A stretch of 64,000 bases of DNA from Pseudooceanicola antarcticus. GTDB taxonomy: Bacteria; Pseudomonadota; Alphaproteobacteria; Rhodobacterales; Rhodobacteraceae. Positions 17,199-25,700 of this stretch are shown here, one piece after another (the stretch's first letter is position 1; each line of letters opens with the position of its first letter). Below the pieces are notes generated by a model that searched no databases, was not told the DNA's origin, and was given only the letters and a program-made list of their open reading frames with translations. The stretch is from contig NZ_OBEA01000003.1 in the NCBI RefSeq assembly GCF_900215355.1, forward strand, positions 434,001-498,000, in the 5' to 3' direction. The translations under genes were made by a program, and so were the position numbers.

Positions 17199-18736
17199 TC
17201 TCCGCGGGGGTAGCGCTGGTTTTCCTCCAGCACGTTCAGGTCCATGTGGTTGCGCATGTAGCGCTCAGAGGCCTTCTGCAGCGGCTCGAAGTCCCAAGGG
17301 AAATACTCCCCGTTGCGCAGGGCTTCGTAGACGATCAGCCGCCGGGCCTGGCTTTCGCGCACCTCGGCGTCGAAGCCGGCGAGGTCCCAGTAGGCCTCGA
17401 ACATCCTGGCGAACTCGGCTTCCACCTCCTGCGCGGCAGGATCGCCGGCGCGGTTCACCAGCTCTGCCGGGTCCTCGGCGAGGTTGTAGAGCAGCGGCGG
17501 GTCGAGCTCGCAGCGGATATACTTCCAGTCGCCCATGCGCAGGGCGACCAGCGGCGCATAGGAGGCCTCTGCGGCGTATTCCATCCGTACGGGCGTTTCG
17601 CGGGTGCCGCCCTGGCCCAGGGGCACGAGGCTTTCGCCGTCCGTCCAGGGCATGATCTCGGTAAGGTCGATACCCGCCAGATCGGCCAGTGTCGGCGTCA
17701 CGTCGATGGTCGAGACGGGCGTTTCCACCAGCCCCGGCTGCATCTGGGGCGCGGCCACCATCAGCGGCACGCGGGAAGAGCCCTCGAAAAAGCTCATCTT
17801 GAACCAGAGGCCCTTGTCGCCCAGCATGTCGCCGTGATCAGAAACGAAGAGCACGATGGTGTTCTCGGCCTGACGGGTGTTCTCCAGCGCCTCCAGGATC
17901 TCGCCGATCTTGTCGTCGAGGTAGGAGATATTGGCGAAATAGGCCCGGCGTGACCGCTTCACGTCCTCTTCGGTGATGTCGAAGTTGCGCCAGTCGTTGG
18001 CGTCGAAGATCCGCTTGGAGTGGTTGTCCAGCTCTTCGTAGGGCAGGGCGGGGGTGTCGGGCAGCAGGTGCTCGCACTCCTCGTAGAGGTCCCAGTACTT
18101 CTTCCGCGCCACATAGGGATCGTGGGGATGGGTGAAGGAGACGGTCATCATCCAGGGCCGATCATCCAGCCGGCGGCCCAGATGGCGCACCTTGGCGGTG
18201 GCCTGGAAGGCGACCTCGTCGTCGTATTCCATCTGGTTCGAGATCTCGGCCACGCCCGCGCCGGTGACCGACCCCATGTTGTGATACCACCAGTCGATGC
18301 GCTCGCCGGGCTTGCGGTAATCCGGGGTCCAGCCGAAATCGGCGGGGTAGATATCGGTGGTCAGGCGCTTCTCGAAGCCGTGCAGCTGGTCGGGGCCGAC
18401 GAAATGCATCTTGCCCGAAAGGAAGGTCTGGTAGCCTGCGCGGCGCAGATGGTGGGCATAGGTGGGGATGTCGCTGCCGAACTCAGCCGCGTTGTCATAG
18501 ACCTTGGTGCGACGCGGCAACTGGCCCGACATATAGGCCGCCCGGCCCGGCGCGCAGAGCGGCGAGCCGGTGTAGGAATTGGCAAAGCGGGTCGAGCGCG
18601 CGGCCAGTGCCTTCAGATTGGGCGCATGCAGCCAGTCTGCGGGGCCGTCGGGGAACAGCGTGCCGTTCAGCTGGTCGACCATGAGAATCAGGATATTCGG
18701 GCGCGAGGTCCCGGCGGGGGCCGCGGGTTCAGTCAC
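17195..18736 (-). CDS. betC: Choline-sulfatase
   Basis: 513 residues from a GTG at 18736, preceded by AAAGGA and overlapping the betI stop (GTGACTGA); a TTG five codons earlier is the alternative. It hydrolyses choline-O-sulfate to choline and sulfate, feeding BetA and BetB. The sulfatase formylglycine motif is CAPGR with Cys61 in [29 protein letters not shown] carries the first metal-binding Asp, and [20 protein letters not shown] the second metal site. The C-terminal [14 protein letters not shown] tail, found in choline-sulfatases, supports the specific call. Confidence 0.93.
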   Translation of the reverse strand: MTEPAAPAGTSRPNILILMVDQLNGTLFPDGPADWLHAPNLKALAARSTRFANSYTGSPLCAPGRAAYMSGQLPRRTKVYDNAAEFGSDIPTYAHHLRRAGYQTFLSGKMHFVGPDQLHGFEKRLTTDIYPADFGWTPDYRKPGERIDWWYHNMGSVTGAGVAEISNQMEYDDEVAFQATAKVRHLGRRLDDRPWMMTVSFTHPHDPYVARKKYWDLYEECEHLLPDTPALPYEELDNHSKRIFDANDWRNFDITEEDVKRSRRAYFANISYLDDKIGEILEALENTRQAENTIVLFVSDHGDMLGDKGLWFKMSFFEGSSRVPLMVAAPQMQPGLVETPVSTIDVTPTLADLAGIDLTEIMPWTDGESLVPLGQGGTRETPVRMEYAAEASYAPLVALRMGDWKYIRCELDPPLLYNLAEDPAELVNRAGDPAAQEVEAEFARMFEAYWDLAGFDAEVRESQARRLIVYEALRNGEYFPWDFEPLQKASERYMRNHMDLNVLEENQRYPRGE

Positions 18737-19319
18737 GGTCAGTCCTTTCAAGCCAGAGGGTCAGGTAGTCGGCGATGATCGCCTTGAGCGCATCCCGCCC
18801 GGGGACCGAATCCTGCAGGGCGGAGCGGATGTAGAAGCCGTCGATCAGGGCGGCGATTCCCTGCGCGATCTCTTTTGCGGTCTCTTCGGGGAAGATTTTC
18901 CTTAGGTCATGCAAAAGATTTGTCTGCAGCCGACCGGCATAGACATTCAGCAGTCGGCGGGTCTCGGCAGAGTGCAGGGCACGGACGTAGAAGTTCAGCC
19001 ATGCGGCCACGATGGCGCGCTCGAACTGGTTGGAATCGAACGAAGAGTCAGTGATCGCCTGAAGGCGCTCGACCGGAGTCTTCGCAAGTTTCAGGTTCCT
19101 CAGGACCGTTTCGCCATAGATTCGCATCACATGACGCATGGTCGCGAGAAAGATTTGTTCCTTTGATCCGAAGTAGTGATGTGCCAGCGCCGAGGACATG
19201 CCGGCGCGCTTCGCGATCTGGCTGACCGTCACGTCGAGCGTGCCGGCCTGGCCGATCTCGGCGATACAGGCTTCGATCAGAGCCTGTTTTCGCACCGGTT
19301 CCATTCCGATCTTCGGCAA
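18729..19319 (-). CDS. betI: TetR-family repressor of choline/betaine genes
   Basis: 196 residues from a TTG at 19319, chosen because GAGGAC lies nine bases upstream and the protein then begins MPKIGMEPVRKQALIEA as in known BetI proteins of about 195 residues. An in-frame extension upstream to 19562 would run into the divergent choX gene and lacks family sequence. The N-terminal HTH shows VTVSQIAKRAGMSSALAHHYFGSKEQIF. BetI represses the bet operon until choline binds. It heads betI-betC-betB-betA and is divergent from choX, with a dyad between them. Confidence 0.92.
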   Translation of the reverse strand: MPKIGMEPVRKQALIEACIAEIGQAGTLDVTVSQIAKRAGMSSALAHHYFGSKEQIFLATMRHVMRIYGETVLRNLKLAKTPVERLQAITDSSFDSNQFERAIVAAWLNFYVRALHSAETRRLLNVYAGRLQTNLLHDLRKIFPEETAKEIAQGIAALIDGFYIRSALQDSVPGRDALKAIIADYLTLWLERTDRD

Positions 19320-19365
19320 CTTGCTTGTCCTCGCGTCTAGATGCTTTACTTTTCGAACCACTTGC

Positions 19366-19393
19366 TTTTTGATTAACTCATCAATCAAGAAAA
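19366..19393. promoter_or_regulatory. Candidate BetI operator between betI and choX
   Basis: An AT-rich dyad, TTGATT (19369-19374) with AATCAA (19383-19388), extends outward to TTTT and GAAAAA. It lies in the 106-bp divergent region, 47 bp from the betI start and about 33 bp from the choX start, so one BetI-bound site could control both directions. No promoter elements are clear enough to name. Confidence 0.5.
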
Positions 19394-19425
19394 ACACAAC
19401 CCCAAGTCCAACGGAAGGAAACGAC

Positions 19426-20349
19426 ATGACCCGTTTCAACATGATGATGACCAGCGCGGCGGCTCTGGCACTCACCACGGGCGTCGCCATGGCAGATTGC
19501 GGCGACGTCAGCTTCTCGGATGTCGGCTGGACCGACATCACCACCACCACCTCGGCCACCAAGCAGGTGCTGGAAGCGCTCGGCTACGACGTCGACGTGA
19601 AGGTCCTTTCGGTGCCCGTGACCTTCAAGTCGCTGGAAAGCGATGACGTGGACATCTTCCTGGGCAACTGGATGCCCGCCCAGGCCGGCGCCATCGGCCC
19701 CTACCTGGACAGCGGCGAGATCGAGACCGTCGCCACCAACCTGGAAGGCACCAAGTACACCCTGGCCGTGCCCGCCTATACCTACGAGAAGGGCCTGCAG
19801 AGCTACGGCGATATCGCCAGCTTCCGCGACAGCCTGGACGAGAAGATCTACGGCATCGAGCCGGGCAACGAGGGCAACGCCTACCTCGTCTCGCTGGCCG
19901 AAGAGAACAAGCACGGCCTGGAAGGCTTCGAGGTCGTCGAGAGCTCCGAGCAGGGCATGCTGTCCATGGTGCGCCGCGCCGTCGACGACGAGGAAGACAT
20001 CGTCTTCCTGGGCTGGGAACCCCATCCCATGAACGCCAACTTCGACCTGAAGTACCTGCCCGGCGGCGAGGACTTCTTCGGCGGTGAAGGCACCGTGCAT
20101 ACCGTGACCCGCAAGGGCTACGTGGAAGAATGCCCGAACGTCGGCACCTTCCTGGGCAATCTGAAGTTCAGCCTGGCGATGGAAAACGAGATCATGGGCA
20201 AGATCCTCGACGATGGCGAGGATGCCGATGACGCCACCATGGCCTGGATGAAGGCCAACGGCGACGTCGTGATGTCCTGGCTCGAGGGCGTGACCACCGT
20301 TGACGGTGGCGACGCTTCCGCCGCGGTCTCCGAGGCCTTCGGTCTCTGA
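19426..20349 (+). CDS. choX: Choline ABC transporter, periplasmic substrate-binding protein
   Basis: 307 residues from the ATG at 19426 (GGAAGGAA upstream). A signal peptide, MTRFNMMMTSAAALALTTGVAMA, ends before DCGDVSF. The OpuAC-type fold is indicated by FSDVGWTDITTTTSATKQVL, LGNWMPAQAGAIGPYLDSG and GIEPGNEGNAYL, with aromatic residues (W, Y) that form the choline box in ChoX. VFLGWEPHPMNANFDLKYL is also typical. It binds choline, and more weakly acetylcholine, in the periplasm for ChoW/ChoV. A terminator-like hairpin separates it from choW, which would favour excess binding protein. Confidence 0.94.
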   Translation: MTRFNMMMTSAAALALTTGVAMADCGDVSFSDVGWTDITTTTSATKQVLEALGYDVDVKVLSVPVTFKSLESDDVDIFLGNWMPAQAGAIGPYLDSGEIETVATNLEGTKYTLAVPAYTYEKGLQSYGDIASFRDSLDEKIYGIEPGNEGNAYLVSLAEENKHGLEGFEVVESSEQGMLSMVRRAVDDEEDIVFLGWEPHPMNANFDLKYLPGGEDFFGGEGTVHTVTRKGYVEECPNVGTFLGNLKFSLAMENEIMGKILDDGEDADDATMAWMKANGDVVMSWLEGVTTVDGGDASAAVSEAFGL

Positions 20350-20359
20350 TCCACATGGA

Positions 20360-20391
20360 AGGCCCGGTCCCCGCGACCGGGCCTTTTCTTC
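20360..20391 (+). terminator. Hairpin between choX and choW
   Basis: AAGGCCCGGT pairs with ACCGGGCCTT across CCCCGCG and is followed by TTTCTTC. It looks like a partial terminator that lowers choWV expression relative to choX. Confidence 0.75.
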
Positions 20392-20455
20392 AGGGGCCGT
20401 CCCGCAGTGGTGACGGTCCCAGCTGAATTCCCCGGAATACGAAGGGAGGTCCGCC

Positions 20456-21292
20456 TTGGATTGGCTGACGGAAAACAAGATCCCCGTAGGGGACTGGGCC
20501 AGTGATTTCTTCGACTGGCTGAGGGACAATTTCGAGGGCATCGTCGATGTCATGGCCAATGGCGCCGAGAACCTGATCGACGGGTTGCTCTGGCTGCTGC
20601 AGGAGCCGCCCGAGCTGGTGGTGATCGCGGCCTTCGTGGCCCTGACATGGGCGCTGCAACGCAGCTGGAAGACCTGCCTCTTCGTGGCCCTGGGCTTCCT
20701 CTTCATCCTCAACCAGGATTACTGGGAAGAGACCACCGAGAGCCTCACGCTGGTGATCTCCTCCTGTATCGTCTGCATGGCCATAGGGGTTCCCATAGGC
20801 ATTGCCGCGGCGCACCGCCCGCGGCTCTACCAGGTCATGCAGCCGGTTCTGGACCTGATGCAGACCCTGCCCACCTTCGTCTACCTGATCCCCGCCATCG
20901 TCTTCTTCGGCATCGGCATGGTGCCCGGCCTGATCGCCACGGTGATCTTCGTCGTCCCCGCGCCGATCCGCCTGACCTACCTCGGCGTCTCTTCGACACC
21001 GAAGCCGCTGCTGGAAGCCTCGGAGGCCTTCGGCGGCACCAAGACCCAGACCCTGACCAAGGTCGAGCTGCCCTATGCGCTGCCGCAGATCATGGCCGGC
21101 CTCAATCAGACCATCATGCTGTCGCTGTCGATGGTCGTCGTCGCCGCTCTCGTGGGCGCGGATGGCCTTGGCGTGCCGGTGGTCCGGGCGCTGAATCAGG
21201 TGAATACCTCGCTTGGCTTCGAGAGCGGCTTCGTCATCGTCGTCGTTGCCATCATCCTTGACCGCATGCTGCGCATCGGAGGCCGCAAATGA
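20456..21292 (+). CDS. choW: Choline ABC transporter, permease
   Basis: 278 residues from a TTG at 20456, supported by GGGAGG six bases upstream and by the family N terminus MDWLTENKIPVGDWASDFFD. Membrane segments begin near residue 55. The ProW-type permease region shows GVPIGIAAAHRPRLYQVMQPVLDLMQTLPTFVYLIPAIVF and the EAA loop LEASEAFGGTKTQTLTKVELPYALPQIMAGLNQTIM that contacts the ATPase. It forms the inner-membrane channel of ChoXWV. Its stop overlaps the choV start (ATGA at 21289-21292). Confidence 0.94.
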   Translation: MDWLTENKIPVGDWASDFFDWLRDNFEGIVDVMANGAENLIDGLLWLLQEPPELVVIAAFVALTWALQRSWKTCLFVALGFLFILNQDYWEETTESLTLVISSCIVCMAIGVPIGIAAAHRPRLYQVMQPVLDLMQTLPTFVYLIPAIVFFGIGMVPGLIATVIFVVPAPIRLTYLGVSSTPKPLLEASEAFGGTKTQTLTKVELPYALPQIMAGLNQTIMLSLSMVVVAALVGADGLGVPVVRALNQVNTSLGFESGFVIVVVAIILDRMLRIGGRK

Positions 21293-22347
21293 GCGATCAA
21301 CAGAAACGGGCCGCCGTCGAATTCGACAATGTCTCGATCGTCTTCGGGGACTACCCCGGCAAGGCGCTGCCGATGATGGACGCGGGCAAGGACCGCTCCG
21401 AGATCCAGAAGGCCACCGGCCAGGTGCTGGGCGTCCACGATTGCTCGATCACCGTCGAAGAGGGCGAGATCCTCGTGCTGATGGGGCTCTCGGGCTCGGG
21501 CAAGTCGACCCTGCTGCGCGCCGTCAACGGGCTGAACCCCGTGGCCCGCGGCGAGGTGCGCGTGCATGCCAACGGCTGGAGCGCCTCGCCCACCAATTGC
21601 AGCAAGGACGACCTGCTGAAGCTGCGCCGCGAAAGCGTCGCCATGGTCTTCCAGCAATTCGGCCTGCTGCCCTGGCGCAACGTGCTGGACAACGTGGCCC
21701 TGGGGCTTGAGCTGTCGGGCATGACCCGCAAGGAACGCGACGAGAAGGCCCGTGCCCAGCTTGACCTGGTCGGCCTGACCGACTGGGCCGAGAACAAGGT
21801 GGGCGAGCTTTCGGGCGGCATGCAGCAGCGTGTCGGCCTGGCCCGCGCCTTTGCCACCGAAGCGCCGATCCTGCTGATGGACGAGCCCTTCTCGGCGCTT
21901 GATCCGCTGATCCGCACCCGTCTTCAGGACGAGCTGCTGGAGCTGCAGGAGAAGCTGAAGCGGACCATCATCTTCGTCAGCCACGACCTGGACGAGGCCT
22001 TCAAGCTGGGCAACCGCATCGCCATCATGGAGGGCGGGCGCATCGTGCAATGCGGCTCTCCGCAAGAGATCATCGCCAACCCGGCGAATGACTACGTGGA
22101 CGATTTCGTCACCCACATGAACCCGCTGAATGTCCTGCTGGCCGCCGATGTCATGTCGGCCGACAAGGCCGAGGGGGCCCAGGCCCATGTCTCTCCCGAG
22201 ACCCCGGTGGGTGAGGTCATCCGTGTCCTCACTGGCAAGGACGATGTCGTCGGCGTGCGGGACGATGCCGGCCTGGAGCTTGGCTCGATCACCAACCAGG
22301 ACATCATCTCGGCCCTGCATGCCAAGGCGCCCAACTCGGACGCCTGA
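21289..22347 (+). CDS. choV: Choline ABC transporter, ATP-binding protein
   Basis: 352 residues. Walker A is GLSGSGKST near residue 66, the Q-loop VFQQFGLLPWRNVLDN, the signature LSGGMQQRVGLARA and Walker B ILLMDEPFSALDP. The N terminus, with the GDYPGKALPMMDAGKDRSEI insertion before the Walker A domain, is typical of ChoV/ProV ATPases. A partial regulatory tail follows the ATPase core (VGEVIRVLTGKDDVVGV), resembling one CBS repeat. It energises choline uptake and is the last gene before a terminator. Confidence 0.94.
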   Translation: MSDQQKRAAVEFDNVSIVFGDYPGKALPMMDAGKDRSEIQKATGQVLGVHDCSITVEEGEILVLMGLSGSGKSTLLRAVNGLNPVARGEVRVHANGWSASPTNCSKDDLLKLRRESVAMVFQQFGLLPWRNVLDNVALGLELSGMTRKERDEKARAQLDLVGLTDWAENKVGELSGGMQQRVGLARAFATEAPILLMDEPFSALDPLIRTRLQDELLELQEKLKRTIIFVSHDLDEAFKLGNRIAIMEGGRIVQCGSPQEIIANPANDYVDDFVTHMNPLNVLLAADVMSADKAEGAQAHVSPETPVGEVIRVLTGKDDVVGVRDDAGLELGSITNQDIISALHAKAPNSDA

Positions 22348-22363
22348 CGGTTCCCTGACCCAG

Positions 22364-22400
22364 ACAAGAGGCCCGGCAAGTCAGCTTGCCGGGCCTCTTG
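22364..22400 (+). terminator. Rho-independent terminator of choXWV
   Basis: CAAGAGGCCCGGCAAG pairs with CTTGCCGGGCCTCTTG across TCAG, an almost perfect 16-bp stem, followed by CGTTTGTG. It closes the choline uptake operon. Confidence 0.85.
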
Positions 22401-22744
22401 CGTTTGTGCGGTGAGGAACCCGTCCACGCGCCGCCCCCCGGGCGGGGTCAAAGATTTGAAACGCATTCCTGAATGGCGCGGTGACTTTTCCGTTTTGCGG
22501 TTTGAATTGCCGTTCAACGGGAAACACCCATGGGTTGTATGGTGCTCGCGTGTTCCCCGTTCCCATGACTCATCAATAGATTGAATCCGGCATGAACTTT
22601 GCCGCAGAGACCATTTTTGGCCTTGGGAAGTCGTTCCCAACTGTTAGAGAGCTATTGACTGACAGGTCCAATTTGGTCGACTGGTCGCGCGGTGTTGGTG
22701 AATTTTTTTCCGGTGAATATATTTGACTACCAAGAGGACTTTCC
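22401..22744 (+). other. AT-richer control region in front of the PKS gene
   Basis: 344 bp with no gene. It is lower in GC than its neighbours and holds nested dyads: CCGTTCAACGG at 22510-22520, ACCCATGGGT at 22526-22535, and AACGGGAAACAC (22516-22527) against GTGTTCCCCGTT (22550-22561). These could bind a regulator. The promoter candidate at 22695-22723 is listed separately. Confidence 0.5.
22695..22723 (+). promoter_or_regulatory. Candidate sigma-70 promoter for the PKS operon
   Basis: TTGGTG, a 17-base spacer containing a T-run, then TATATT. Transcription would start near 22730, giving a leader of about 15 bases with AGAGGAC just before the ATG at 22745. Confidence 0.5.
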
Positions 22745-25700
22745 ATGAAACGCGCGGTTCCCGATCCTGAAGGTGCGGAGTTCGCCAACGCCCTTGCCAT
22801 TGTTGGTATGGCCTGCCGCTTGCCCGGCGGTAACGAAACCCCGGATGACTACTGGCAGTTCCTTCTCGACCGTAAGACCGGAATCCGCGAAGTGCCCGAA
22901 GATCGCTGGAATGCCGAGACCTATTACAGCGAGAATTCCGACGCCATCGCCTCGGCGACGACGAAATGGGCTGGATTCCTCGATGATATTCGCGGTTTCG
23001 ACGCGAAGTTCTTTGGTATTTCCCCGCGCGAGGCCGCGGCGATGGACCCGCAACAGCGGCTGCTGCTGCAATGCACCTACGAGGCGTTGCAGGATACGCA
23101 GCGCGCGGCTTCCGACTATTCCAGGGGCAAGACCGGGGTGTTCGTCGGGATCTCCCAGTCCGACTACCGCACCATCCAGGAACTGCGCCCGACCAACCCC
23201 GAGAATTTCGCCGGCACCGGCTATGCGCTCTGCATCAGCGCCAACCGGGTGTCGCACCGGCTGAACCTGAAGGGGCCCTCCTACGCGGTGGATACCGCCT
23301 GTTCCTCGTCGCTGGTGGCGCTGAACCAGGCCGTGCAGAACCTGCATTCGGGCGCCTGTGACGTGGCCGTGGTGGCCGGCGTCAACGTGCTGGCGCACCC
23401 CTCGTCCTTCATCGCCTTCTCGCGGGCGGGGATGCTGTCTTCGACCGGGCAGATCTCGACCTTCGACAACCGCGCCAACGGCTTCGTGCGCGGCGAGGCG
23501 GCGGGCGTGGTGGTGTTGAAACCCTACCACAAGTCGCTGGAGGACGGAGACCGCATCCACGCCCTGATCCATGCCTCGGCCTGCAATCAGGACGGCTTCA
23601 CCCCGACCATCACCGCGCCCGCGCAGGACAGCCAGATCGACATGCTTGAGGATCTCTTCACGCAGTCCGGTGTCGACAAGGCCTGGGTCGGCTATGTCGA
23701 GGCCCATGGCACCGGCACCCCCGTGGGTGATCCCATCGAGGCGGGCGCCATCGGCACCGTGATCGGCCAGCACAATGCCGAACGTCCGGTCTGGATCGGC
23801 TCGGGCAAGGCCAATGTCGGTCACGCCGAGGCGGCGGCCGGGATCTCGGGCCTGATCAAGGCCGTGCTCGCCGTGCGCAACGGCGTCGTGCCGCCGAACG
23901 TCAATTTCGACACTCCGAACCCCAATATCCCCTTCGATGCGCTGAACCTGAAGGTGCCGACCGCGGCCGAGCCCTTCCCCGAGGCCGGTGGCCTGCGCTT
24001 TGCGGTGGTCAACTCATTCGGCTTCGGCGGCACCAATGCCTCGACCCTGATTTCCTCGGTGCCCGCGCAGGCCGCCGTGCCGGTGATGCCCGTTGCCCGC
24101 AGGGGCGCGCAGGACTTCCCCTATTTCTTCCCGCTCTCGGGCCCCAGCCAGGAGGCCATCCTGGCCAATGCCGGGGACCTGCTGGCGCTGCTGAAGGACG
24201 AAGACAGCGCCCTGTCGCAGCTTTCGCTGGCCGAGCTGTCGGCGGCGCTTGGCAAGGACCGCGCCCATCTCACCTACCGCACCATGCTGCTCGCCCGCAG
24301 CCGCGACGAGCTGCTGGAGGCGCTGGAGCTGCTGGTGGAGAACGACGAAGAGAAGCTGTCGGAGGCGAAGACGGTGATCACGGGCCAGGCCCGCACCGAG
24401 ACCTCGCTGTGCTTCGTCTTTGCCGGGCAGGGCAGCCAGTGGTGGGCCATGGGGCGCCAGTTCATGGAGCATTCCCCCGTCTTCCGCGATGCGGTCGAGG
24501 CCTATGATGCGCATTTCAAGACGGTTGCCGGCTGGTCCCTGGTGGATGAGCTGCTGGCGGACGAGGCCTCTTCCCGCATTGACGACACCGCGGTGACCCA
24601 GCCTGCGCTCTTTGCCATCCAGGCGGGTCTGGGTGCGGTCTGGGAGAGCTTCGGCATCAAGCCCGACATGGTGGTGGGGCACTCGATCGGCGAGTCCGCG
24701 GCCTCCTACATCGCCGGGGGCCTGACGCTGGAAGGCGCGGCCAGCTTCCTTTCGAAGCGCGGCGTGGTACGTGATCAGCTGGGCCAGAAGGGCGCCATGG
24801 CCGCCGTTGGCCTCGCGCCCGAGGATATCGAGCCGCTGTTGCCGCCGAAGATCAACGTCGCCGCCGTCAACGGGCCGGGGTCCACCACGATCTCGGGCGA
24901 CTACGACACGTTGCATGCCTTCGTGGAGGAGTTCCAGGAAAGCCAGCCCGATACCTTCATCCGCATCCTCAAGGTCGATACCGCCTGGCACTCCTACCAG
25001 TTGGAAGCCGGGGAAGAATGGTTCCGACGCGAGGTGAAAGAGGTGTCGTGGCGGGTGCCGCAGATCCCCTTCATCTCGACCGTGACCGGCAAGCCGGAAA
25101 CAAAGTTCGACCTGGAATATGCCTGGCTGAACTTGCGCCGTCCGGTGATGTTCCAGCAGGGCATCGAGACCGCGCTGAAGATGGGGGCCACCACCTTCGT
25201 CGAGCTGGGGCCGCATTCGACCCTGATGGGCCCCACGAAGTCGACAGCGCTTGAGGCCGGTGCCAAGGTCGATGTCTTCCAGTCGCTGTCTCGCAAGGAA
25301 GCCGATTTCGACATCTTCGCCCGCACCGCCGCGCAGCTCTATGTCTCGGGCTACGCGCTGGACTGGGATGCGCTGGCCGGCGGGGCAGAGGCACCGCTGG
25401 CCCTGCCGCGCAATCACTGGATGCAGGAAAGCCTCTGGCAGGACAGCGAGGAAAGCCGCGCCGCCCTCTACGGCGCCCGCCCGCATCCCTTCCTGGGCCG
25501 CAAGTCCGCCGACGCGGGCAGCGCCTGGCGGATGGAGCTGAACACCAAGGCCTGGCCCTTCCTGAAGGACCACCGGATGCAGTCCGAGACGCTGTTCCCC
25601 GGCGCAGGCTACCTGGAAACCCTGGTGGCGCTCGGGGTCGAGCTGCACGGCGACAAGCCGTTGGAGCTGTCGGACACGGTGATCCACGAGGCGCTCTTCC

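Noticed and set aside
19320-19562. Longer N terminus for BetI (up to 277 residues)
   Set aside because: It would overlap choX coding sequence and lacks family similarity; the TTG at 19319 gives the usual BetI length and start.
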